Below are positions 41,755-50,492 of a stretch of DNA of 64,000 bases, piece after piece. The first letter of the stretch is position 1. Each line of letters opens with the position of its first letter. Origin of the DNA: Gottfriedia sp002574545 (GTDB taxonomy: Bacteria > Bacillota > Bacilli > Bacillales > Bacillaceae_G); the NCBI GenBank assembly GCA_052180195.1, contig CP197469.1; one strand, written 5' to 3'. The notes beneath the pieces were generated by a model that searched no databases, had not been told where the DNA came from, and worked only from the letters and a program-made list of their open reading frames with translations. The position numbers were made by a program, and so were the translations under genes.

Positions 41755-43209
41755 TTATTCATATTTTTTAGCTTCATTCCATATCTCATCCATTTCATCA
41801 AGAGATACATCAGAAAATGTCTTATTTATTTCACGAAGTCTTGATTCAATATATTGAAAACGATTTGTAAATTTCATATTAGTTTTTAAAATCGCCTCTT
41901 CAGGGTTTACATCAATAAAACGTGCTAAATTAACAATACTAAATAACAAATCACCAAGTTCCGCTTCCATTTTAGATTGATCATTCAATTTGATGGCATC
42001 AAGAACTTCGGTTAACTCTTCCTTAACCTTATCTACCACTGGCGGTAGTTCCTTCCAGTCAAACCCTACTTTCGCAGCTTTGCCTTGCAGTTTCTCTGCT
42101 TTTAATAATCCTGAAAGATCCTTTGGTATGCCTGAAAGAACCGACTCAACTACATGTCCTTTTTCAGCTTGTTTTAATTCTTGCCAATTTTTTAATACGT
42201 CTTCCTCATCATTCACATGAACTGTTGAAAATACATGCGGGTGACGATAGATTAACTTACTCACTAATCCTTGAATTACGTCTTGGATTGAGAAGTAACC
42301 TTCATCTTCTCCGATTTGGGCGTGTAACATGACTTGAAGTAATACATCTCCAAGCTCTTCAATAATATGATCGTCATCTTCTTCATCGATTGCTTCAAGT
42401 AGCTCATAAGCCTCTTCTAATAAATACTTCTTCAGCGATTCATGGGTTTGCTTTTGATCCCATGGACATCCATTAGGGCCTCTTAGGGTTGCAATGACTG
42501 AGCGAAGTGTTTCAAATTGATGATATAGATCCTCTTCATTTTTAACTGGCGGTACATAAACACTTGTCAAATTATTGATGGATGTATCACGATCCAACTC
42601 AAACAATGGTACTCTTCTTATTATTTCATGCGAACTACCTGCTGCTGTAACAATTACGACTTCATAATCATCGGGAAGCTGCTCCATTAGCTTTAATTTC
42701 GCATGTGAGGCAGTCATTTGATCGTAAACTTGGCAAATGATTAAATGCTGTCTAAATGTAATCGATTCCTCTTCTAAGTCTGTTGCATCAACAAACTGGA
42801 AGCCTTCGATTGGATCAATCTTCAAACTAGTAAACATTGCATCTAGAAAGCTTTGTCCACCTTTGATATCTAGCTGAATATTGCCTTTTTCTGCAAGCTC
42901 TATTAAAAGCTGAACAGTTTTTTCCGCTACAAGTGGGTGGCCTGGAACAGCATATGTAATTGCCGCATTTTCAGAGGCTTTCACCAATAGTTGAACAATT
43001 TCTTGATAAACCTCTTCAAAGCGATCATGTTTTTCATATATTTCATCGAATGACAGGAATGTTAATCCTTCTGTTTCTAATTCACTTATAACAGGGTGGT
43101 CTTTTGTACGTAAATAAAGATTGTCAGTTTTTTGTAACAATTTATAAATACCAAACGGAAGCTGATTAAGGTCACCTGCTCCTAAACCTAAAACTGTAAT
43201 CTTGTTCAT
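41755..43209 (-). CDS. yabN: YabN, tetrapyrrole-methylase-like and MazG fusion
   Basis: A 484-residue two-part protein. The N-terminal half is a SAM-dependent TP-methylase fold (ITVLGLGAGDLNQLPFGIYK, TYAVPGHPLVAEKTVQLLIE). The C-terminal half has two MazG nucleotide pyrophosphohydrolase units: CPWDQKQTHESLKKYLLEEA and EELGDVLLQVMLH near 245-290, then a second EAELGDLLFSIVNLARF near 420. MazG enzymes remove non-canonical NTPs. The methylase half has no known substrate in Bacilli. It lies between yabM and rqcP, 18 nt after yabM. Confidence 0.95.
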   Translation of the reverse strand: MNKITVLGLGAGDLNQLPFGIYKLLQKTDNLYLRTKDHPVISELETEGLTFLSFDEIYEKHDRFEEVYQEIVQLLVKASENAAITYAVPGHPLVAEKTVQLLIELAEKGNIQLDIKGGQSFLDAMFTSLKIDPIEGFQFVDATDLEEESITFRQHLIICQVYDQMTASHAKLKLMEQLPDDYEVVIVTAAGSSHEIIRRVPLFELDRDTSINNLTSVYVPPVKNEEDLYHQFETLRSVIATLRGPNGCPWDQKQTHESLKKYLLEEAYELLEAIDEEDDDHIIEELGDVLLQVMLHAQIGEDEGYFSIQDVIQGLVSKLIYRHPHVFSTVHVNDEEDVLKNWQELKQAEKGHVVESVLSGIPKDLSGLLKAEKLQGKAAKVGFDWKELPPVVDKVKEELTEVLDAIKLNDQSKMEAELGDLLFSIVNLARFIDVNPEEAILKTNMKFTNRFQYIESRLREINKTFSDVSLDEMDEIWNEAKKYE

Positions 43210-43227
43210 TTTGATCCTCCTGTTCTT

Positions 43228-44817
43228 TTAAGAAAGCCATTTCTGCAGTTTTTTGCTTTTAACGATTGAGCATAGCTCTTCTACTGTAAATAACTTAATT
43301 TTTATTAACACAACCGCAAATACGATTGCACCTACAACCGCTGAAGATAGTGCCTCGACTAACATTCTTAAACGGAGCGGATTAATAAACATTGCATATT
43401 TTTCAAAAATGTACTCATAACCATATACACAACCATACATAATGGCTACAGATACTAGTAATTTTCCAATAAACTGAACGTCAAAAAATGTTACTTTTGA
43501 CAATTTATATATATAAGCTAAGTTCAAAATCGTAACAATAATTAAAGCAGATACTGTTGAATAAGCTGCTCCTTTTGATCCAATTTGCTCCATTAAAATA
43601 ACATTTCCAATAAATTTAACACATCCTCCAGCAATTACATTTAAAGCCGGGATTAAACTTTTACCTAATCCTTGCGCGATTGAAGATGTCGTAATTGATA
43701 CACCTGCAAAGAAAATCGATATACATAAAACAGCAAGGACATCCGTCCCTAAATCATTTCGATAAAGCATTATATTGGTTGGATGAATAATTGAAATTAA
43801 ACCAATTGTGGCTGCTGCACCTACTACAATACTTACTCTAATGGCACCTGAGATTCGATTATTAATAGAAAGATGTTCTTTGCGAACTAATTCACTAGAT
43901 AAGTACGGAATTAAAGCAAGTGAAAACGATGAAGCAATGACAGAGCCTAATTGAATTAGCGGAAATCCACGGTCATATATACCCTTTACTAGCTTAGCAC
44001 CTTCAACATGATATCCATATTGTACTAGTAACGGATAAAAAGTGAGTGAATCGATAAACTGAATGAATACAAGTACTAAGCTACTTAAGCTTAGTAAGAT
44101 CCCTTGATACAAAATTGTTTTTAATTCTAAACGATAGGTTTTTAGTAAACCGAATGATGGTATGGTTAATCCAGAGCCACGAAAAGAAACCCAATAAAAG
44201 AAGTACATTATCGCTGCTATACTACCTAGTATCGAACCTGAAACAGCCCCTGCACCTACAATATAAAGATTGTCGGTCGTTTGCATTAAATAAAGAGATA
44301 AGACTAAAATCGTAATAACTCGGATTAATTGCTCAATCACCTGACTAACTGAAGTAGGTCCCATATCACCTAAACCTTGATAATATCCTCGAAATGCTGA
44401 AGTTATTGGAACAAATAAAAAGCCAACACTAACAACACGGATTAACATCGCTAGGTGATCATCACGCATAAACTTTGCTATACTATTACTTCCTATGTAT
44501 AAAGTAAAGAAACACAACAACCCAATGACTAACAACATCATAAATGTTGCATAAACCAATTCTTTAGCCCCTTTGTCATCTTTTTTCGCCAATCTTTCAG
44601 CAACATAAGACGATAAAACTAATGGAAAGCCATATGTAGAAAAAGCTAGAGCAATCGCGTAGACTGGATATACCTGTTGGTAAATATAATAACCTAAATC
44701 GCCGGCAATATTTTGATACGGAATTTTATAAAACGCACTTAATACTTTCGATAATAATGATGCTATCGTTATGAACAATGCCCCTTGTAGGGCTGCTTTT
44801 TGCTTGGCTTTTTGCAA
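43228..44817 (-). CDS. yabM: YabM, MVF/MOP-superfamily lipid-linked oligosaccharide flippase-like protein
   Basis: A 529-residue polytopic protein with about 14 transmembrane helices. The opening SKVLSAFYKIPYQNIAGDLG and YYIYQQVYP match the YabM branch of the SpoVB/MurJ-like MOP transporters, and the position next to yabN fits YabM rather than SpoVB. Members move lipid-linked sugars across the membrane; the substrate is unknown. The start is a TTG at 44815-44817 with GGAG about 12 nt upstream. No closer in-frame ATG exists. Confidence 0.88.
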   Translation of the reverse strand: MQKAKQKAALQGALFITIASLLSKVLSAFYKIPYQNIAGDLGYYIYQQVYPVYAIALAFSTYGFPLVLSSYVAERLAKKDDKGAKELVYATFMMLLVIGLLCFFTLYIGSNSIAKFMRDDHLAMLIRVVSVGFLFVPITSAFRGYYQGLGDMGPTSVSQVIEQLIRVITILVLSLYLMQTTDNLYIVGAGAVSGSILGSIAAIMYFFYWVSFRGSGLTIPSFGLLKTYRLELKTILYQGILLSLSSLVLVFIQFIDSLTFYPLLVQYGYHVEGAKLVKGIYDRGFPLIQLGSVIASSFSLALIPYLSSELVRKEHLSINNRISGAIRVSIVVGAAATIGLISIIHPTNIMLYRNDLGTDVLAVLCISIFFAGVSITTSSIAQGLGKSLIPALNVIAGGCVKFIGNVILMEQIGSKGAAYSTVSALIIVTILNLAYIYKLSKVTFFDVQFIGKLLVSVAIMYGCVYGYEYIFEKYAMFINPLRLRMLVEALSSAVVGAIVFAVVLIKIKLFTVEELCSIVKSKKLQKWLS

Positions 44818-44887
44818 AAGGATAACAACTCCTTTGTTAGACGGTTCACCCTTTAATGTATTACATAATTAGGGCTTATGTAAAGAG

Positions 44888-44926
44888 TTGCCAAAAGAAA
44901 AACCCTCCCTTTCCCAAATTTGGCAA
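44888..44926. repeat. inverted repeat between spoVT and yabM
   Basis: TTGCCAAA (44888-44895) and TTTGGCAA (44919-44926) are perfect complements 23 nt apart. The right arm also sits in a palindrome, CCAAATTTGG (44914-44923). It lies downstream of the spoVT terminator and 70 nt before yabM. No T-run follows, so a regulatory site or mRNA leader structure is more likely than a terminator. Confidence 0.45.
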
Positions 44927-44969
44927 GTAGTGGTTTTGTTTAAAGGTGTATCCTGTCGTTAATAGCCTC

Positions 44970-45010
44970 AAAAAACAAAGACCAGTTAAGGTATTATTCC
45001 TCACTGGTCC
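44970..45010 (-). terminator. terminator after spoVT
   Basis: GACCAGT (44980-44986) and ACTGGTC (45003-45009) with an inner AGG/CCT pair are followed by a TTTGTTTTTT tail on the minus strand. Confidence 0.8.
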
Positions 45011-45029
45011 ATGTTTACTTCATATATGA

Positions 45030-45566
45030 TTATTGCTCCATTTGTCTAGCTAAGAAATTAGTAGCAGTATCGATCGCTTTCTTTTCAACTTCGGAAATAG
45101 TTTTATCTTTTGAAAAGATAACAACAGCTCCAATTGGATCCCCACTTGCGATGACTGCTCCTACTGCATAGGATTGATATTTTTCAATTACACTTTCGAT
45201 AAATGAAGCTTCCCCAGGTTCGCTAACTACTTTTGAGTTACGCTCTGCCATCGTTTTCTCGATAATATCACCAATGTTTTTGTTTAAGTATTCTTTTTTG
45301 GAAGCCCCTGCAACTGCTACAACAGAATCTCGGTCACTTATTATGACAGTATGTCCAAGTGTGTCGTAAAGTGCATCAGCGTATTCCTTCGCAAAATCGC
45401 TTAATTCACTAATTGGTGAATATTTCTTTAAAATGACTTCTCCATCTCGGTCCACAAATATTTCTAATGGGTCACCTTCACGAATCCGTAAAGTTCTCCT
45501 AATTTCTTTTGGTATTACTACTCGACCTAAATCGTCAATTCGACGAACAATACCTGTTGCTTTCAT
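45030..45566 (-). CDS. spoVT: SpoVT, AbrB-type late sporulation regulator
   Basis: SpoVT modulates sigma-G-dependent genes in the forespore. The start is the ATG at 45564-45566 (MKATGIVRRIDDLG), with GAGGAGG upstream, giving 178 residues, exactly the family length. The N-terminal AbrB swapped-hairpin DNA-binding domain covers residues 1-50 (GRVVIPKEIRRTLRIREGDP) and is followed by a GAF-like domain (VIISDRDSVVAVAGASKKEY). A sigma-G-like promoter lies upstream. Confidence 0.97.
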   Translation of the reverse strand: MKATGIVRRIDDLGRVVIPKEIRRTLRIREGDPLEIFVDRDGEVILKKYSPISELSDFAKEYADALYDTLGHTVIISDRDSVVAVAGASKKEYLNKNIGDIIEKTMAERNSKVVSEPGEASFIESVIEKYQSYAVGAVIASGDPIGAVVIFSKDKTISEVEKKAIDTATNFLARQMEQ

Positions 45567-45656
45567 ACTTGTAAAGCGCCTCCTCACTTACTTGCATGTC
45601 TACGTTGATGAAAGATATCCGAGTGACAATGAGGTAAGGTCACCCTTAATTAATGA

Positions 45657-45686
45657 TAGTATCCTACACAACGAAAGTTCTATACA
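45657..45686 (-). promoter_or_regulatory. sigma-G-like promoter of spoVT
   Basis: TGTATAG (45680-45686) and GATACTA (45657-45663) are separated by 16 nt on the minus strand, about 90 nt upstream of spoVT. They resemble the sigma-G boxes GHATR and CATNNTA. Sigma-G control of spoVT is established in B. subtilis. Confidence 0.55.
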
Positions 45687-45797
45687 AAATAAGTGAGATT
45701 TTTTAACACCTTTACTAAAAATATAGTACTATAAGCACTTTTTGGTAACTTATAAATACTTTATCGCAATATTAAAGCAGCCATTCAGATTATGTTC

Positions 45798-48700
45798 CTA
45801 AGCATTTACGCTCTCTTTTTTAACGTTCTTTAACCCATTAATTAAACCTTCTAGTGTAGTAAGCCAGTCAGCTGGATTTTTTCCTTTAACGTCTAGTGTT
45901 ACTTTTAATTTTGATCCATCCATTCCTAAGCCAATACCTCGACCGAATGAGTTACATAGTTGGAACAACTTCCCGCCATCGATATTAGCACTTGCCTTTT
46001 CAGAAAAATAGACACTTACTTCTGATTTAACTTGTTTAATCAGTTCAATCTTCTCTGCAATAGCTAAAAGTTTAATATGAGCAACTTGACATAGATAGCC
46101 AACTTCTAGCGGGAAATCACCAAAACGATCCATTAATTCATCTTGTAAATCATTTAATTCTTCAAAAGTTTCAATACGTCTAAATTGCTTGTACATCTCA
46201 ATTTTTTGCTTACTATCTTGAATATACGTATCAGGTAAATAAGCATCTACTTCAATGTCAATTTCAATTGAAATGGTATCTTCTTTCTTAACGCCTCTAC
46301 GCTGCTCAATTGCATCTTTTAACATTTGAGAATATAAATCAAAACCAACCGAATCAATAAATCCGTGCTGTTGTGCACCTAGTAAATTCCCTGCACCTCG
46401 TATTGATAAGTCACGCATAGCGATTTTGAAACCTGAACCTAGTTCTGTAAATTCTTTAATTGCTTGCAGACGCTTCTCGGCAACCTCAGTCAACACTTTA
46501 TCTTGTTTATATGTGAAGTAAGCATATGCCACTCTATTCGAACGTCCTACGCGCCCTCTTAATTGATAAAGAGTTGATAGCCCCATTCGATCTGCATCAT
46601 ATACAATCAATGTATTAACATTTGGAATATCTACACCTGTTTCGATAATCGTCGTGCTGACTAATACGTCATATTGGCCATCTAAAAAGGCATACATAAC
46701 TGATTCTAGTTCCCCTTCATTCATTCGACCATGAGCTACAGCTACTTTTGCATCTGGTACAAGCATTGAAATCTGTTCAGCCATACGTTCAATATCTTCC
46801 ACTCGATTATATAAGAAATAAATTTGTCCATCTCGAGCAAGCTCTCTTTCAATCGCTTCCCTCACTAATGCAGCATTATATTCAACTACATATGTCTGAA
46901 CTGGAAAACGATTTTCTGGCGGTGTTTCAATAACTGATAAATCTCTTACTCCTAGCATCGACATATGCAATGTACGAGGTATTGGAGTTGCTGTTAACGT
47001 TAAAACGTCTATATTTGCTTTTAGTTGTTTTATTTTTTCTTTATGGGATACACCGAATCTTTGCTCTTCATCAATAATTAAAAGTCCTAAATCTTTATAT
47101 ACAATATCTTTTGATAATAGACGATGTGTTCCAACTACTATATCGACAGAACCTTCTTTTAAGCCTTTCATCGTTTCAAGCTGCTGCTTGCGAGTTCGGA
47201 AACGATTTAACAGACCGATATTAATTGGATGATCTTGAAACCTCTCTCTTAATGTTTCGAAATGCTGCTGTGCCAAAATTGTAGTAGGAACTAGTATAGC
47301 AACTTGCTTACCTTCAACAATTGCTTTAAAAGCCGCTCGAATAGCTACTTCTGTTTTTCCGTATCCTACATCACCGCAAAGCAGTCGATCCATTGGACGT
47401 TCTCTTTCCATATCCTTTTTAATTTCTTGAATTGATCTAAGTTGATCGTCAGTTTCCTGATAAGGGAATGAAGCTTCAAATTCTTGTTGTTCGAGTCCAT
47501 CAGGTGAAAATGCATAGCCTTTTGATGCTTCGCGTTCTGCATAAAGCTTAATTAAGTCATCAGCTATATCTTGAACTGAACCTTCAACCTTCTTCTTAAC
47601 TTTTTTCCAATCAGTCCCACCAAGCTTATAAATCTTTGGCTCTTTACCTTCAGATCCAACATACTTTTGTACTTGATCAATTTGTTCAATCGGTACGAAT
47701 AATTTATCATCACCATGATATCGAATATGTAAATAATCTTTATGAATTCCATTAATCTCTAGTGTTTCAATTCCTAAAAATTTACCAATACCATGATTTA
47801 CATGAACAACATAATCTCCAACTTTTAATTCTGAGTAATTTTTTATTCGTTCTGCATTTGATAATTTTGTATTGACTCTTTTTTTCTTCTTAGCTTTTTT
47901 TGTGAATAACTCACGCTCTGTTATGAGAACAAATTTTTCTAAAGGAAGTTCGAACCCAGAACGGAGATCACCTTTCATAATGTATACTTCACCATTTTTT
48001 ATTTGTTCCAGTGAAGAAACAATTTTACCCTCAATTTTATAATCTGCTAATATATTTTCAATTTTACTTGTTCTTTCTTCACTTTCGCCGAGCATAACAA
48101 TGGTATATTTATTTTTCTTCCAACGATCTAATTCATTTTTCAACAGATTCATTTGTCCATGAAACTCTTGCATCGATTTACATTGAATTGAGACTACCTG
48201 TTCAGGATGCGTATGAGGTACTCTTCTTGGAAAAAGACTCGTGTGAATTTGTTGGCGCTTTCTTGATTGCAGTAAATCAAAAAAGTCATGTGAAAAACTT
48301 ACTCCATGTAATGCATTTCCTTCAGCTAGTAAGGATGTATACCACTCTGCTTCATCCTTTTTAAGCTGCTCTACAATTTCATGAACCCTCGAAATCTCAT
48401 CAATAACAACGACAGTTTCCATAGGAACATAATCTAGTAAACTAAATTGGTTTTCATAGATTAGACCAAAATATTTGTATATTTGATCAATCAATTGCCC
48501 TTGTTTTAGTTGTTCAAGATCATAAGTTACCTTTTCAACCAATAACTCTTTTACTTGTTGATCACTTATTTTTGATAGAGTTGTTTTGAATGCTTGTTCG
48601 ATTCGTTGAACGCCTAATTGCAAATCAGTTTTTGAAATAATCCTTTCAGTCGCCGGACCAATATGGACACTCTCATATTTTGTAATAGATCTTTGAGAAT

Positions 48701-49328
48701 CAGGAGAAAACGAACGGATTGAGTCGATTTCTGTGTCAAAGAGCTCAATTCGAATAGGGTCTTCATACGTTAGCGGATAAATATCTAGAATTCCTCCGCG
48801 TACGCTAAACTCCCCTTTACTTTCAACCATCCCAACACGTTCATAGCCCATTTGAACAAACTTTGAAATCAAATTCGATAAGTCGATTTCTTCACCAATT
48901 TCAAAATTGATCTGGTTGTTAGACCATAACTCTGGAGATGGCAAATAGCCAATTAATCCAGAAACAGGCGTAACGACTATCGACGGTTTTTTTGACATCA
49001 AACTATTTAACGCAATTAGTCTTTGTGATCTAAGCTCCGGACTTGATACTGCAATCTCTGAAGCAATCAATTCATTTGCAGGATATAAAAAAACTTTATC
49101 TTCCCCAACAACCGATTTTAAGTCTTCCGATACTTTTTGAGCTTGAAGAAGATTATTTGTCACAATTAACTGAGTTTGCCCAGTTTCTTTAAAAACGGCT
49201 CCAGAAAGCAACGTTTTCGCAGACCCCGTTAAATTTGTAACCAATTGTTCTCTTAGCCCATTTTTTAGGCCACTTATTACTTTCTTAATATCTTTATACT
49301 GGTTAAATTGTTCAATTAAACCAATCAC
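45798..49328 (-). CDS. mfd: transcription-repair coupling factor Mfd
   Basis: Mfd removes stalled RNA polymerase from lesions and recruits UvrA. The 1176 residues match the family. N-terminal UvrB-like domains are followed by the RNA-polymerase-interacting domain (LKVGDYVVHVNHGIGKFLG near 500), the RecG-like translocase with Walker A LLCGDVGYGKTEVAIRAAFK near 650 and LIIDEEQRFGVSHKE near 755, and the C-terminal TRCF domain. The start is GTG at 49326-49328 with GGGGAG 9 nt upstream. It follows fin, the usual order. Confidence 0.97.
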   Translation of the reverse strand: MIGLIEQFNQYKDIKKVISGLKNGLREQLVTNLTGSAKTLLSGAVFKETGQTQLIVTNNLLQAQKVSEDLKSVVGEDKVFLYPANELIASEIAVSSPELRSQRLIALNSLMSKKPSIVVTPVSGLIGYLPSPELWSNNQINFEIGEEIDLSNLISKFVQMGYERVGMVESKGEFSVRGGILDIYPLTYEDPIRIELFDTEIDSIRSFSPDSQRSITKYESVHIGPATERIISKTDLQLGVQRIEQAFKTTLSKISDQQVKELLVEKVTYDLEQLKQGQLIDQIYKYFGLIYENQFSLLDYVPMETVVVIDEISRVHEIVEQLKKDEAEWYTSLLAEGNALHGVSFSHDFFDLLQSRKRQQIHTSLFPRRVPHTHPEQVVSIQCKSMQEFHGQMNLLKNELDRWKKNKYTIVMLGESEERTSKIENILADYKIEGKIVSSLEQIKNGEVYIMKGDLRSGFELPLEKFVLITERELFTKKAKKKKRVNTKLSNAERIKNYSELKVGDYVVHVNHGIGKFLGIETLEINGIHKDYLHIRYHGDDKLFVPIEQIDQVQKYVGSEGKEPKIYKLGGTDWKKVKKKVEGSVQDIADDLIKLYAEREASKGYAFSPDGLEQQEFEASFPYQETDDQLRSIQEIKKDMERERPMDRLLCGDVGYGKTEVAIRAAFKAIVEGKQVAILVPTTILAQQHFETLRERFQDHPINIGLLNRFRTRKQQLETMKGLKEGSVDIVVGTHRLLSKDIVYKDLGLLIIDEEQRFGVSHKEKIKQLKANIDVLTLTATPIPRTLHMSMLGVRDLSVIETPPENRFPVQTYVVEYNAALVREAIERELARDGQIYFLYNRVEDIERMAEQISMLVPDAKVAVAHGRMNEGELESVMYAFLDGQYDVLVSTTIIETGVDIPNVNTLIVYDADRMGLSTLYQLRGRVGRSNRVAYAYFTYKQDKVLTEVAEKRLQAIKEFTELGSGFKIAMRDLSIRGAGNLLGAQQHGFIDSVGFDLYSQMLKDAIEQRRGVKKEDTISIEIDIEVDAYLPDTYIQDSKQKIEMYKQFRRIETFEELNDLQDELMDRFGDFPLEVGYLCQVAHIKLLAIAEKIELIKQVKSEVSVYFSEKASANIDGGKLFQLCNSFGRGIGLGMDGSKLKVTLDVKGKNPADWLTTLEGLINGLKNVKKESVNA

Positions 49329-49470
49329 GAAGTCAATCTCCCCTAACAGTCAATCTAAGTAACATTAATCTTAGTTGAAGTTTATATTTATAATTTTTTT
49401 AACTTTATCATTTTAAGTATCATTCATAGCTAAACATACTAAATCTTAACAGAGTCTAGAAAAAAACAGA

Positions 49471-49497
49471 AAAACGCCTCAGTTATAAACCAAAGGC
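49471..49497 (-). terminator. weak terminator after fin
   Basis: A short stem (GCCT with AGGC plus wobble pairs) is followed by GTTTTTCTGTTTTTTT on the minus strand, right after the fin stop. The stem is weak. Confidence 0.4.
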
Positions 49498-49500
49498 AAT

Positions 49501-49734
49501 TTAATTTATGAAATTCTTATATTCATGATAATGTGGAAACTCAGATAGAGTCATTTCGCAATCCTCGCACACAATATAAATTACTTGATTAGGAGATTGA
49601 ATAAAATTTACAAAATCGCTTAATTCTTCCTCGAAAGAATGACAATACGAAGATGAAACTTGTAACAATTGTTGTTTTTCAATACTACCCATTTGTTTTT
49701 TACAATACCGACACTGACAATCTAATACTTCCAT
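49501..49734 (-). CDS. fin: Fin, anti-sigma-F factor
   Basis: Fin is made in the forespore and inhibits sigma-F so that sigma-G can take over. I place the start at the ATG at 49732-49734, preceded by GGAGG, giving 77 residues, like the family. It has a zinc-ribbon pattern, CRYC near residue 8 and CEDC near 57, and the conserved ending FPHYHEYKNFI. It lies between pth and mfd, as in B. subtilis (yabK). A forespore-type promoter is visible upstream. Confidence 0.9.
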   Translation of the reverse strand: MEVLDCQCRYCKKQMGSIEKQQLLQVSSSYCHSFEEELSDFVNFIQSPNQVIYIVCEDCEMTLSEFPHYHEYKNFIN

Positions 49735-49768
49735 TACTTCCTCCATACTACAAAAAAATTCATATATA

Positions 49769-49798
49769 CAGTATGGATTGTACTAACTATACTTATTC
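49769..49798 (-). promoter_or_regulatory. forespore (sigma-F/sigma-G) promoter of fin
   Basis: GAATA (49794-49798) and CATACTG (49769-49775) are separated by 18 nt on the minus strand, 35 nt upstream of the fin start. They fit the GHATR / CATNNTA pattern with one deviation. Confidence 0.6.
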
Positions 49799-49824
49799 AA
49801 TGTGAAAGCTTAAATTCCTGTTTT

Positions 49825-50388
49825 TTATTTTTTATTATATTGATTCATTACATCCACGAATGAATGCTTTAAAAAATATTCACATGCATCTGCAGCTCTT
49901 TTTACGCCAGCAACTACTTCTGCAATTTCTTCTTCAAAAAAGTTTGATAATACATGGTTAACGACACTCATTCCATTTGACGGACGATCAACACCAATTC
50001 GAATACGTTGGAATTCTTGAGTTCCTAAGTGCTGAATTAATGACTTTATACCATTATGCCCCCCGGCACTTCCTTTTGTACGTAAACGTAACTTCCCTGT
50101 TGGAATATCCATTTCATCATATAAGACAACAAGATCTTCTATTTCAATATTGAAGTAATCCATGAATGGTCTTACACATTCACCTGACAAGTTCATATAT
50201 GTTAAAGGTTTTAATAAGAAAACTTTTTCTCCGTCCACAATTCCTGAAGTATAAATTCCATTAAATTTTTGTTGGGTTAACGATAAACCCCATCGGTGAG
50301 CTAATTCATCGATTGCAATGAACCCGATATTATGTCGCGTTCTTTCATATTCTCTGCCTGGGTTGCCTAATCCTACAAACAACTTCAT
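49825..50388 (-). CDS. pth: peptidyl-tRNA hydrolase (SpoVC)
   Basis: Pth hydrolyses peptidyl-tRNA released from stalled ribosomes. The start is the ATG at 50386-50388 (MKLFVGLGNPG), with GGAGG 8 nt upstream, giving 187 residues. Catalytic and conserved positions are visible: LGNPGREYERTRHNIGFIAI with the active-site His near residue 20, KPLTYMNLSGECV near 63, LYDEMDIPTGKLRLR near 91 and SAGGHNGIKSLIQHLGT near 109. It lies next to prs, because the usual intervening ctc gene is absent. Confidence 0.97.
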   Translation of the reverse strand: MKLFVGLGNPGREYERTRHNIGFIAIDELAHRWGLSLTQQKFNGIYTSGIVDGEKVFLLKPLTYMNLSGECVRPFMDYFNIEIEDLVVLYDEMDIPTGKLRLRTKGSAGGHNGIKSLIQHLGTQEFQRIRIGVDRPSNGMSVVNHVLSNFFEEEIAEVVAGVKRAADACEYFLKHSFVDVMNQYNKK

Positions 50389-50426
50389 TTCATGATCCTC
50401 CATTCTAACTCACTTGGTTATATTGC

Positions 50427-50458
50427 GAAAAGACGTAACCACTTCTGGTTACGTCCTC
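50427..50458 (-). terminator. terminator after prs
   Basis: GACGTAACCA (50432-50441) and TGGTTACGTC (50446-50455) form a perfect 10-bp stem with loop of four, followed by TTTT on the minus strand. It separates glmU-prs from pth. Confidence 0.85.
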
Positions 50459-50492
50459 TTATAATTTTTAAAGCAAAGATGTAATTTTTATA

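Noticed and set aside
43228..44817. Calling this gene spoVB
   Set aside because: It belongs to the same superfamily, but position between spoVT and yabN and the N-terminal sequence fit YabM. SpoVB is encoded elsewhere in B. subtilis.
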